Assembly (NCBI RefSeq): GCF_001514125.1
Contig: NZ_KQ948562.1
Coordinates: 44,204-108,203, forward strand
Length of the DNA stretch: 64,000 nucleotides
Origin: Streptomyces longwoodensis
Lineage (GTDB): Bacteria; Actinomycetota; Actinomycetes; Streptomycetales; Streptomycetaceae
Direction of reading: 5' to 3'
Under the pieces are notes generated by a model. That model saw only the letters and a list, made by a program, of their open reading frames with translations, had not been told where the DNA came from and made no database searches. Positions 55,408 through 62,927 of this stretch are shown one piece after another. The translations under genes were made by a program, and so were the position numbers. How positions within the stretch are numbered: position 1 is the first letter of the stretch; each line of letters starts with the position of its first letter.

Positions 55408-56376
55408 TTAGGAGATCACCACCTTGACGATGCCGGTGAGGGCGATCTGAGCGAGGGAGAGGGGGACGAGGAGGGTCCAGGAGAACTTCTGGAGCTGGTC
55501 CTCGCGCAGGCGGGGGTAGGTGACGCGCAGCCAGATCACGACGAAGGCGAGGATCGCGGTCTTCAGCAGGGTCCAGACCCAGCCGAGGCCGTCGGCGCCC
55601 CAGGGGCCGTGCCAGCCGCCCAGGAAGAGAACCGTGGTCAGGCCGCACAGGACGACGATCCCGGCGTACTCGGCGAGGAGGAAGAGGGCGAAGCGCAGGC
55701 CCGTGTACTCGGTGTAGGCACCGAAGATGATCTCCGAGTCGGCGACGGGCATGTCGAACGGCGGCCGTTGGAGCTCGGCGAGGCCGGCGATGAAGAAGAC
55801 GAGGGCACCGGTGATCTGCCACGGCAGCCACCACCACTCGAAGGCGTCGACGATGCCGGGCAGGGAGACCGTGCCGGCGGCCATCGCCACGGAGGCGGCG
55901 GCGAGCAGCATGGGCAGTTCGTAGGACAGGAGCTGAGCGGCGGTGCGCAGGCCGCCGAGGAGGGAGAACTTGTTGGCGGATGCCCAGCCGGCCATCAGTG
56001 AGCCGAGGACACCCACGCCCATCACGGCCAGGACGAAGAACACGCCCGCGTCCAGCACCTGGCCGACGGCGCCCTCGCCGGGGCCGATGGGGATGGCGAG
56101 CAGCACGAGCAGGTAGGGCAGCAGCGCCACGGCGGGGGCCAGCTGGAAGATGCGGCGGTCCGCACCCGCCGGGACGACGTCCTCCTTCTGCGCGAACTTC
56201 ACACCGTCGGCGATGAGCTGGGCCCAGCCGTGGAAGCCGCCGGCGTACATCGGGCCGAGGCGGCCCTGCATGTGGGCCATCACCTTGTGCTCGGTCTGAC
56301 CGACGATCAGGGGGAAGGTGAGGAAGACGACGAAGACGATCAGGAGTCGCAGGGCGACGTCGAGAGCGTCGTTCAC
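55408..56376 (-). CDS. nuoH: NADH-quinone oxidoreductase-like subunit H
   Basis: NuoH joins the membrane arm to the quinone site. The 322-residue product has about eight membrane segments, the family stretches MQGRLGPMYAGGFHGWAQLI, then ADGVKFAQKED, and QRPPFDMPVADSEIIFGAYT, where the acidic residues near the quinone channel are kept. GTG 56376 overlaps the nuoC stop by 4 nt. Confidence 0.96.
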   Translation of the reverse strand: MNDALDVALRLLIVFVVFLTFPLIVGQTEHKVMAHMQGRLGPMYAGGFHGWAQLIADGVKFAQKEDVVPAGADRRIFQLAPAVALLPYLLVLLAIPIGPGEGAVGQVLDAGVFFVLAVMGVGVLGSLMAGWASANKFSLLGGLRTAAQLLSYELPMLLAAASVAMAAGTVSLPGIVDAFEWWWLPWQITGALVFFIAGLAELQRPPFDMPVADSEIIFGAYTEYTGLRFALFLLAEYAGIVVLCGLTTVLFLGGWHGPWGADGLGWVWTLLKTAILAFVVIWLRVTYPRLREDQLQKFSWTLLVPLSLAQIALTGIVKVVIS

Positions 56377-57710
56377 TGCTGGCCTCCTGGGGGGTCCTTG
56401 GGGGTTTGGGGGGCTCGGGGCGCTTTGCGCTCTTGGGGGGAAGGGTCGGGCGCGTGGGCGGTGCCCGGGGCTTCTTCCGGTTCAGGGGCTTCGGTCGCCG
56501 GGGGTTCGGGGGCGGCCGGGGGTTCGGGGGCGGAGGTCGGCTCCGGTGCGGGCGTCGGCTCCGATGCGGAGGTCGGCTCCGGTGCGGGCGTCGGCTCCGG
56601 TGTGGAGGCCGGCTCCGGTGCGGGCGTCGGCTCCGGTGCGGGCTCGGGCTGGGCCTCGTCGCGGGGCTGTGCCTCGGGGTCGGGTTCGTCGAAGGCCGGG
56701 CGAGCGTGGTGCCACGGGGCGTCGGCGCTGCGCGGGGGTGTCGCCGGGCGGGGCGGGGACGCGCCGGGGGTCGCGGGGCCGTCCTGGGCACGCTGGGAAG
56801 CGGAGCCCTGGGATGCGCTGCGGGCACGGCGAGGTCCGGACGGGGCGGCCGGAGCCGCGCCGGTGCCCTCGCCGGTGGGGGCGGCGGGAGTTTGGCTGGC
56901 CGAGCCCTGTGCGGCCGTGCGGGTGCGCCTCGGTGCGGGGGCAGGTGCCGTACCCGCACCCGTCTCTGTGCCTGCGCTCGCGCCCGTACCTGCACGCGCA
57001 CCGGCACCGGAACCGGCAGCCGTGTCCGCCGCGGGCGTCGCCTGGCTCGCTGAGCCCTCCGCTGTCGTGCGGGTGCGGCGGGGCGGGCGGTCCGTGGTGG
57101 GGCGGGGTGCGGTGCGGGTGGGGCGGGCGGGGACCGGGGGGAGTTGGCCCTTGAGGGGGCCCCACTCGTTGGGGTCGGGGACGCCCGGGGGGAGCATCTG
57201 GCGGCGCTTGGGGCCGCCGTGGTCGGACTCGCCGGGTTCCTTGGCGCCGGGCCAGGCCTTGGCGACGCGGGCGGCGAGGACGAAGTCCTTGCGCAGGGGG
57301 TGGCCCTCGAAGTTGTCCGGGAGGAGGAGGTGGTCGAGTCCCGGGTGACCGGTGAAGTCGACGCCGAACATCTCGTGGGTCTCGCGCTCGTGCCAGGCGG
57401 CGCCGGAGTAGACGTCCACGGCCGACGGCAGGGTCGGTGCGGCGTGCGGGACGGTGGTGCGCAGCAGCAGGCGCCGCAGCGGAGTGAGGGAGGCGAGGTG
57501 GGCGCAGACGCGGAAGCCGACGCCGGGTTCGTCGACGGCGCTGAGCCAGTCGAAGTAGGTGCAGGTCAGCTCGTCGCGGGCGGTGCGCAGGGCCTCGAGC
57601 CAGGCGGTGGGCGGGACGTCGACGGTGAGGACGGCGTAGGACTCCTCGGCCGTGGCGTCGGGGCCGAAGAGCTGCTCGGCGGGGGCCGGCAGCCAGCCGA
57701 CGGTGGTCAT
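56373..57710 (-). CDS. nuoC: NADH-quinone oxidoreductase-like subunit C with long Pro-rich tail
   Basis: The N-terminal 190 residues are a 30-kDa-type NuoC: YFDWLSAVDEPGVGFRVCAH, then AAWHERETHEMFGVDFTGHP and FEGHPLRKDF, the subunit signature. The remaining 255 or so residues are low-complexity Pro/Ala/Glu/Thr sequence with repeats such as PEPTPAPEP and GSASQ blocks. No NuoD (49-kDa) domain is fused or found beside it, although NuoD normally partners NuoC. ATG 57710 overlaps the nuoB stop by 4 nt. Confidence 0.93.
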   Translation of the reverse strand: MTTVGWLPAPAEQLFGPDATAEESYAVLTVDVPPTAWLEALRTARDELTCTYFDWLSAVDEPGVGFRVCAHLASLTPLRRLLLRTTVPHAAPTLPSAVDVYSGAAWHERETHEMFGVDFTGHPGLDHLLLPDNFEGHPLRKDFVLAARVAKAWPGAKEPGESDHGGPKRRQMLPPGVPDPNEWGPLKGQLPPVPARPTRTAPRPTTDRPPRRTRTTAEGSASQATPAADTAAGSGAGARAGTGASAGTETGAGTAPAPAPRRTRTAAQGSASQTPAAPTGEGTGAAPAAPSGPRRARSASQGSASQRAQDGPATPGASPPRPATPPRSADAPWHHARPAFDEPDPEAQPRDEAQPEPAPEPTPAPEPASTPEPTPAPEPTSASEPTPAPEPTSAPEPPAAPEPPATEAPEPEEAPGTAHAPDPSPQERKAPRAPQTPKDPPGGQQ

Positions 57711-58372
57711 CGGGCCTCCCCCGCGCCATTGCCGGGGGCGGGCGGCATGACCAGGTCGGACTGGAGGGCGGCGACGGAGGGGCGGGCGGGGGTGCCGTAG
57801 CGCTCGCCCAGGGACTCGCGCGCGATCTTCTCCTGGAGCTTGAGGATGCCCTGGAGCAGGGCCTCGGGGCGCGGCGGGCAGCCGGGGACGTAGACGTCGA
57901 CCGGGATGATCTGGTCGACGCCCTTGGTCACGGCGTAGGAGTCCCAGTAGGGGCCGCCGCAGTTGCTGCACGCGCCGAAGGAGATGACGTACTTCGGCTC
58001 GGGCATCTGCTCGTACAGGCGCTTGACGGCGGGGGCCATCTTGTCGGTGACCGTGCCGGAGACGACCATCAGGTCGGCCTGGCGCGGGCCCGGCGCGAAG
58101 GGGATCACGCCGAGGCGGATGAAGTCGTGGCGGGCCATGGACGCGGCGATGAACTCGATGGCGCAGCAGGCCAGGCCGAAGTTGAAGACCCAGAGCGAGT
58201 AGCGGCGGCCCCAGTTGAGGACGACCTTCATGGGCTCGGGGGCGAGTCGGGCGAGCGAGCCGAGCCGCTTGGGCTCGGGCAGCAGCACCGGCTCGGGGGC
58301 GGGGTGCGGTCCCGGCGCGGTCTCCGGCGGGGTGGCGGCCGGGCGCGCGTCGGCGGACGGGTTCACGTCCAT
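57707..58372 (-). CDS. nuoB: NADH-quinone oxidoreductase-like subunit B (cluster N2)
   Basis: NuoB holds the terminal 4Fe-4S cluster N2 next to quinone. The 221-residue product has the ligands C69 and C70 (GLACCAIEF), C135 (GACSNCGG) and C165 (VPGCPPRP), plus an N-terminal Pro-rich extension of about 30 residues. ATG 58372 lies inside the nuoA 3' end (10-nt overlap). In usual complex I it packs against NuoD, which is not encoded here. Confidence 0.95.
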   Translation of the reverse strand: MDVNPSADARPAATPPETAPGPHPAPEPVLLPEPKRLGSLARLAPEPMKVVLNWGRRYSLWVFNFGLACCAIEFIAASMARHDFIRLGVIPFAPGPRQADLMVVSGTVTDKMAPAVKRLYEQMPEPKYVISFGACSNCGGPYWDSYAVTKGVDQIIPVDVYVPGCPPRPEALLQGILKLQEKIARESLGERYGTPARPSVAALQSDLVMPPAPGNGAGEAR

Positions 58373-58797
58373 GCCAGGACACCCTTCTTGTATGCGTACA
58401 GCAGGCCCACGGTGAGGAAGCCGAGGAAGATGAACATCTCCACGAGCGTGGCCGCGCCGTAGCCGGGCGCGGCGAACACCGTCGCCCACGGGAAGAGGAA
58501 GATCGAGTCGACCGCGAAGATGACGTAGAGGAAGGCGTAGACGTAGTAGCGGACCTGGGTGTGGGCCCAGCCCTCGCCGACGGGGTCGACACCGCACTCG
58601 TAGGTGAGGAGTTTCTCGGGGGTGGGCACCACCGGGCGCAGCAGGCGTCCGGCGCCGAAGGCGACCGCGACGAACAGCACGCCCACGACGGCCAGCAGGC
58701 CGACGACCGAGTACGACTCGAAGTAGCCCGCCGCGACGACGGTCGGCTCCCGCAGCGTCTCCCGCAACGTCCGCCCCTCGCTCCCTGCCCTCGACAC
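58363..58797 (-). CDS. nuoA: NADH-quinone oxidoreductase-like subunit A
   Basis: NuoA is a three-helix subunit near the quinone site. The product (up to 144 residues) has YECGVDPVGEGWAHTQVRYY, the family loop with cysteine, and EMFIFLGFLTVGLLYAYKKG. The start is uncertain: GTG 58797 lacks a ribosome-binding site, while TTG 58767 has GAGGGG 6 nt upstream and would give 134 residues. First gene of the operon. Confidence 0.93.
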   Translation of the reverse strand: MSRAGSEGRTLRETLREPTVVAAGYFESYSVVGLLAVVGVLFVAVAFGAGRLLRPVVPTPEKLLTYECGVDPVGEGWAHTQVRYYVYAFLYVIFAVDSIFLFPWATVFAAPGYGAATLVEMFIFLGFLTVGLLYAYKKGVLAWT

Positions 58798-58820
58798 GTT
58801 CGACGATCCGTACGCACGCG

Positions 58821-58848
58821 AGTCTAGGGCCTGCTAAAGGGAGCGTAA
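58821..58848 (-). promoter_or_regulatory. Possible nuo operon promoter
   Basis: The transcribed strand has TTACGC (58848-58843), a 16-nt spacer and TAGACT (58826-58821), about 25 nt upstream of the nuoA GTG. It gives a short leader. It shares the intergenic region with the divergent kinase gene. Confidence 0.45.
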
Positions 58849-58873
58849 GCAGCCCGTCGCACCTCGGGGTGCG

Positions 58874-58892
58874 GGGGTGGGGTTTTCCCCCG
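58874..58892. promoter_or_regulatory. GGGGTGGGG-N4-CCCCCG motif, copy 1
   Basis: A 19-nt block with GGGG/CCCC arms around TTTT, 58 nt upstream of the first kinase gene and between it and nuoA. The same block with AAAA in the middle lies at 60232-60250 upstream of the second kinase gene. The paired occurrence suggests a binding site. Confidence 0.45.
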
Positions 58893-58950
58893 TCCGCCCG
58901 GGCGGCGAACTCCATGGCGCGCGGCTCCGGCGCGCGGCACGCTAACGCGT

Positions 58951-60162
58951 ATGACCGCACCCGCACCCGCACCGGCCCTCGCCCCGCAGCGGGGCGCCGC
59001 GCCCGGCGCCGACGCTCCGCTGCCCCCGCCCCGCCTCGCCTACGACGCGCAGACCTGGAAGGAGATCGCCCATCTGCTGGCGAACCTGCCGCTGTCGCTG
59101 GCCGGGTTCGTCTACGTGATGACGGTGACCTTCACGGGCGCCATGCTGAGCCTGACCGTGATCGGTCTGCCGCTGCTGGCGCTCGGCCTGATGGGCGCGC
59201 GGCTGATGGGGCGGGCCGAGCGGGCGCGGGCCAGGGCGCTGCTGGGGGTGCGGATCGAGGAGCCGAGCCCGTTGCCGCTGCGCCGGGCGGGCGGTCTGCA
59301 GGGGATGTGGCTGGTCCTGAAGGACCCGGTGGGCTGGCGGACGATCCTGTACGACCTGATCCGGCTGCCGTGGGGCATCCTCACCTTCACGGTGGCGCTG
59401 ACCTCGCTGTTCGTGCTGTGGCCGGTGCTGCCGTTCCTGGCGCGCGGGCTGACCAACGCCGACCGGGCGATGGTGCGGGCCTTGCTGTCGCCCTCCGACG
59501 AGCTGGAGCGCCGTATCGCCGAACTGGAGTCGGACCGGGGGGTCGTGGTCGACACCGCGGCGGCCGACCTGCGGCGCATCGAGCGCGACCTGCACGACGG
59601 CGCGCAGGCCCGGCTGGTGAACCTCGCGATGGGGCTGGGCCTGGCCAAGGAGAAGCTGCTCGAGGGACAGGCGGACGACCAGGTGGCCGCCATGGTCGAC
59701 GAGGCGCACGGCGAGGTGAAGCTCGCGCTGCAGGAGCTGCGCGACCTGGCCCGCGGCATCCACCCCGCCGTCCTCACCGACCGCGGCCTGGACGCGGCGC
59801 TGTCCTCGGTCGCGTCGCGCTGCACGGTGCCGGTGAAGGTGACGGCCGACCTGCCGGCGCGGCCGGCCGCGGCCATCGAGGGCATCGCCTACTTCACCGT
59901 CTCGGAGCTGCTGCAGAACATCAGCAAGCACAGCGGGGCGCGGCAGGCGAGCGTGGAGGTGTGGCGCTCGGACGACCGGCTGCTCGTGCAGGTCTGGGAC
60001 GACGGCCACGGCGGGGCGAGCCTCGATGCCGGCAGCGGCATGCGGGGGCTCGCGGAGCGCCTCGACGCGGTCGACGGCCTGTTCGTCGTGGACTCCCCGC
60101 CCGGCGGTCCGACGACGGTGACGGCCGAGCTGCCCTGGCGGGACCGCACCGAGCAGCCGTGA
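58951..60162 (+). CDS. Sensor histidine kinase (HisKA_3, NarL-type), first paralogue
   Basis: A membrane-bound kinase likely to phosphorylate the response regulator at 62083. The 403-residue product has two hydrophobic regions (about 45-82 and 135-165) of the streptomycete sensor-domain type. The dimerisation/phosphoacceptor region has H215 in ERDLHDGAQARLVNLA, and the ATPase N box is ELLQNISKHSG, then DDGHGG and GMRGLAERL. ATG 58951 has no clear ribosome-binding site. It is closely related to the next gene, including a 77-nt block identical in DNA. Divergent from nuoA, suggesting possible control of that operon. Confidence 0.92.
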   Translation: MTAPAPAPALAPQRGAAPGADAPLPPPRLAYDAQTWKEIAHLLANLPLSLAGFVYVMTVTFTGAMLSLTVIGLPLLALGLMGARLMGRAERARARALLGVRIEEPSPLPLRRAGGLQGMWLVLKDPVGWRTILYDLIRLPWGILTFTVALTSLFVLWPVLPFLARGLTNADRAMVRALLSPSDELERRIAELESDRGVVVDTAAADLRRIERDLHDGAQARLVNLAMGLGLAKEKLLEGQADDQVAAMVDEAHGEVKLALQELRDLARGIHPAVLTDRGLDAALSSVASRCTVPVKVTADLPARPAAAIEGIAYFTVSELLQNISKHSGARQASVEVWRSDDRLLVQVWDDGHGGASLDAGSGMRGLAERLDAVDGLFVVDSPPGGPTTVTAELPWRDRTEQP

Positions 60163-60231
60163 GCGGGGGCCGTGAGCGGGGCCGTGGCCCGCGGCCCTGA
60201 GCGGGGTCCTGGCGGCAACGACCGTGGTCGC

Positions 60232-60250
60232 GGGGTGGGGAAAACCCCCG
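60232..60250. promoter_or_regulatory. GGGGTGGGG-N4-CCCCCG motif, copy 2
   Basis: Second copy of the motif at 58874-58892, here with AAAA in the middle, 166 nt upstream of the second kinase gene. The match covers all 15 non-spacer positions. Confidence 0.45.
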
Positions 60251-60343
60251 GGTCGACAGGCCGACGGACCGCATGGTCCGCGGGGCGCCGGTCGAGGAGG
60301 CTGGAGGTACGAGGCCACCCGGACGGGCAGTCCCCGGCACGAC

Positions 60344-60371
60344 CGGCACACGGCACACGGCACACGGCACA
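60344..60371 (+). repeat. CGGCACA tandem repeat, four copies
   Basis: Four perfect 7-nt units lie 45 nt upstream of the second kinase gene, in the presumed leader. Copy number could vary between strains. Confidence 0.8.
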
Positions 60372-60415
60372 CGAGCACCGAACGAGCGGCAGACGAGCAG
60401 AAACGGACCACGCCG

Positions 60416-61783
60416 ATGACCACGGAGTACGGACGGTACGCCGAGCACTACGGGCCGGCGCGCGAACCCGCGGGCCAGCGGGGACGCGAGCGGGGCCACC
60501 TGCTGCCCGCCGGGCTGCGGGCGCCCTTCGAGGGGCGCAGCTGGCGCGAGTTCGCGTACGTGCTGACCAGCCTGCCGATCAGCGTCGTGCTGTTCACGTA
60601 CGCCGTGACGATGGTGGCGCTGGGCGCGGGGCTGCTGGTGACGTTCCTCGGCGTGCCGGTGCTGGCGGCGGCGCTGGCCGGCTGCCGGGGCTTCGGGACG
60701 CTGGAGCGGGCGCGGGCGCGGGGGCTGCTGGGGCTGGAGGTGGCCGAGCCGGAGCCGTTGCGGCCGCGCGGGCGGGGGATGTTCGCGTGGATGGGGGCGG
60801 TGCTGAAGAGCGGGACGTCCTGGCGGCACCTGCTGTACGCGGTGCTGCAGCTGCCCTGGTCGACGTTCTCGTTCGTGGTGGCGGTCAACTTCTGGGTGTA
60901 CGGGTGGGCGCTGCTGACGTACCCGCTGTGGTTCTGGGTGTTCCCGATGTACGGCGGGCAGGGCGGGCTGCAGCTGTACGGGGACGCGCAGCACAGTGTG
61001 TACCTCGACAACCCGTTCGAGATCGCGGTGACGGCGGCGGTGGGCCTGCTGTTCACGCTGGCCACGCCGTGGATCGTGCGGGCGCTGACCACGGTGGACC
61101 GGCTGATGGTGCACGGGCTGCTCGGCCCGTCGAAGCTGGCGTCGCGGGTGGTGGAGCTGGAGTCGGGCCGGGGGGTCGTGGTGGACACCGCGGCGGCCGA
61201 CCTGCGGCGCATCGAGCGCGACCTGCACGACGGCGCGCAGGCCCGGCTGGTGAACCTCGCCATGGACCTCGGGCTCGCGAAGGAGAAGCTGCGCGAGGAC
61301 CCGCAGGAGGCCGCGCGGATGGTGGACGAGGCGCACGGTGAGGTGAAGACGGCGCTCCAGGAGCTGCGCGACCTGGCCCGCGGCATCCACCCCGCCGTCC
61401 TGACCGACCGTGGTCTGGACGCGGCCCTGTCGTCGGTCGCCTCGCGCTGCACGGTGCCGGTGCGGGTGGAGGTGGACCTGGCGGAGCGGCCGGCGCCGGC
61501 CATCGAGGGGATCGCGTACTTCACGGTGTCGGAGCTCCTGCAGAACGTCAGCAAGCACAGTGGCGCCCGGGGTGCGTCCGTGGAGGTCTGGCGGGCCGGC
61601 GACCGGCTGATGGTGCAGGTCGTCGACGACGGCGCCGGCGGGGCCGACGCGGCCAAGGGCTCCGGTCTGGCAGGGCTGGCCGGACGGCTGGACGCGGTGG
61701 ACGGGATCCTGGTGGTGGACTCACCGGCGGGCGGACCCACCCGGGTGACGGCGGAACTGCCGTGGCGGGGCACGGTGGGGTGA
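60416..61783 (+). CDS. Sensor histidine kinase (HisKA_3, NarL-type), second paralogue
   Basis: The 455-residue product is a paralogue of the upstream kinase, with a longer sensor part: hydrophobic segments around 48-90, 140-172 and 205-222, and between the latter two a polar insertion (MYGGQGGLQLYGDAQHSVYL) missing from the first copy. The kinase core has H271 in ERDLHDGAQARLVNLA, ELLQNVSKHSGA and DDGAGG. Start ATG 60416; the frame upstream to 60224 crosses repeats and is not used. A strong terminator separates it from the regulator gene. The two kinases probably share one regulator. Confidence 0.92.
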   Translation: MTTEYGRYAEHYGPAREPAGQRGRERGHLLPAGLRAPFEGRSWREFAYVLTSLPISVVLFTYAVTMVALGAGLLVTFLGVPVLAAALAGCRGFGTLERARARGLLGLEVAEPEPLRPRGRGMFAWMGAVLKSGTSWRHLLYAVLQLPWSTFSFVVAVNFWVYGWALLTYPLWFWVFPMYGGQGGLQLYGDAQHSVYLDNPFEIAVTAAVGLLFTLATPWIVRALTTVDRLMVHGLLGPSKLASRVVELESGRGVVVDTAAADLRRIERDLHDGAQARLVNLAMDLGLAKEKLREDPQEAARMVDEAHGEVKTALQELRDLARGIHPAVLTDRGLDAALSSVASRCTVPVRVEVDLAERPAPAIEGIAYFTVSELLQNVSKHSGARGASVEVWRAGDRLMVQVVDDGAGGADAAKGSGLAGLAGRLDAVDGILVVDSPAGGPTRVTAELPWRGTVG

Positions 61784-61837
61784 GCCGTCCCAGGGTGAGC
61801 GTCGCGGGATGAGCGCCGCGGGCTGAAGGTCGTCGGG

Positions 61838-61885
61838 CGTGCGAGGGGCGGTCGGGGCGGAAGTCCCCCGACCGCCCCTCGCACG
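61838..61885 (+). terminator. Terminator after the second kinase gene
   Basis: Perfect 20-bp arms (61838-61857 and 61866-61885) with an 8-nt loop, the longest perfect hairpin in the window, 55 nt after the stop. The regulator gene beyond it therefore needs its own promoter, which was not identified. Confidence 0.85.
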
Positions 61886-62082
61886 TCGCGCCGGCCGCCC
61901 CTGTACGCCTCCGTCCTCCATGCGTCCCCCCTACGTCCCTCCGGTCACCCCACCCCCGCCGGTTCTCCTTTCTGTCCGGACCCGTTTGCTGGGATGCTGG
62001 GACCCACCCCGGGCGGGTCGCGTGACGGGAGTCGGCCCGGTGGGGACGCCGGTGCGGGGGGACACAGATCGTGGAGGACAGG

Positions 62083-62742
62083 GTGCGGGTCGTCATCGCC
62101 GAGGACTCGGTGTTGTTGCGTGAAGGGCTGACGCGGCTGCTCACCGACCGCGGGCACGAGGTCGTCGCCGGGGTCGGGGACGCCGAGGCGCTGGTGAAGA
62201 CGATCACCGAGCTGCACGCCGAGCAGGCGCTGCCCGACGTCGTCGTGGCCGACGTGCGGATGCCGCCCACGCACACGGACGAGGGCGTACGGGCCGCGGT
62301 ACAGCTGCGGCGGACGCATCCCGGGCTCGGGGTGCTGGTGCTGTCGCAGTACGTGGAGGAGCGGTACGCCACCGAGCTGCTCGCCGGTTCCAGCCGGGGC
62401 GTCGGTTACCTGCTGAAGGACCGGGTGGCCGAGGTGCGCGAGTTCGTCGACGCGGTGGTGCGCGTGGCCGAGGGCGGTACGGCGCTGGACCCGGAGGTGG
62501 TCGCGCAGCTGCTCGGGCGCAGCCGGAAGCAGGACGTGCTCGCGGGGCTCACCCCGCGGGAGCGCGAGGTGCTGGGCCTCATGGCCGAGGGACGCACCAA
62601 CTCGGCGATCGCCAAGCAGCTCGTGGTGAGCGACGGCGCCGTGGAGAAGCACGTCAGCAACATCTTTCTCAAGCTGGGGCTGTCCCCGAGCGAGGGCGAC
62701 CACCGCCGGGTGCTGGCCGTGCTGACCTACCTCAACTCCTGA
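62083..62742 (+). CDS. NarL/FixJ-family response regulator
   Basis: The receiver domain begins MRVVIAEDSVLLREGLTRLL with phosphoacceptor D57 (VVVADVRMPP) and the lysine of YLLKDRV. The C-terminal LuxR-type DNA-binding domain is LTPREREVLGLMAEGRTNSA, then IAKQLVVSDGAVEKHVSNIF. GTG 62083 has GGAGG 5 nt upstream (219 residues); GTG 62071 is an alternative four codons earlier. It is the only regulator near the two kinases. Possible targets are the nuo operon, the kinase genes and korA on either side; this is inferred from position. Confidence 0.93.
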   Translation: MRVVIAEDSVLLREGLTRLLTDRGHEVVAGVGDAEALVKTITELHAEQALPDVVVADVRMPPTHTDEGVRAAVQLRRTHPGLGVLVLSQYVEERYATELLAGSSRGVGYLLKDRVAEVREFVDAVVRVAEGGTALDPEVVAQLLGRSRKQDVLAGLTPREREVLGLMAEGRTNSAIAKQLVVSDGAVEKHVSNIFLKLGLSPSEGDHRRVLAVLTYLNS

Positions 62743-62761
62743 GACCCGGGACGACCCCGTA

Positions 62762-62823
62762 CCGGAAGGTGAGACGTAGGGGTGTCGGTCGGCCGGAAGG
62801 TGAGACGTAGGGGTGTCGGTCGG
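62762..62823 (+). repeat. Perfect 31-bp tandem repeat upstream of korA
   Basis: Two adjacent identical 31-nt copies (62762-62792 and 62793-62823), each containing GTGAGACGTAGGGGTGTCGG, lie 105 nt upstream of korA. GACGTAGGG occurs once more at about 62854. The duplication could double an operator or promoter element. Confidence 0.85.
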
Positions 62824-62927
62824 GGCGAATGGCCCGGGAAGGCGACCCTTACCGACGTAGGGTTGAACGTGGGACGGCCTTCGGGAAGGCCGCTCCCCGA
62901 CAGCCGCCTCGAGGGAGGTCCAGTTCA

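Noticed and set aside
56373..57140. Possible fused NuoD domain in the NuoC tail
   Set aside because: The tail is Pro/Ala/Glu/Thr repeats and lacks any NuoD signature.
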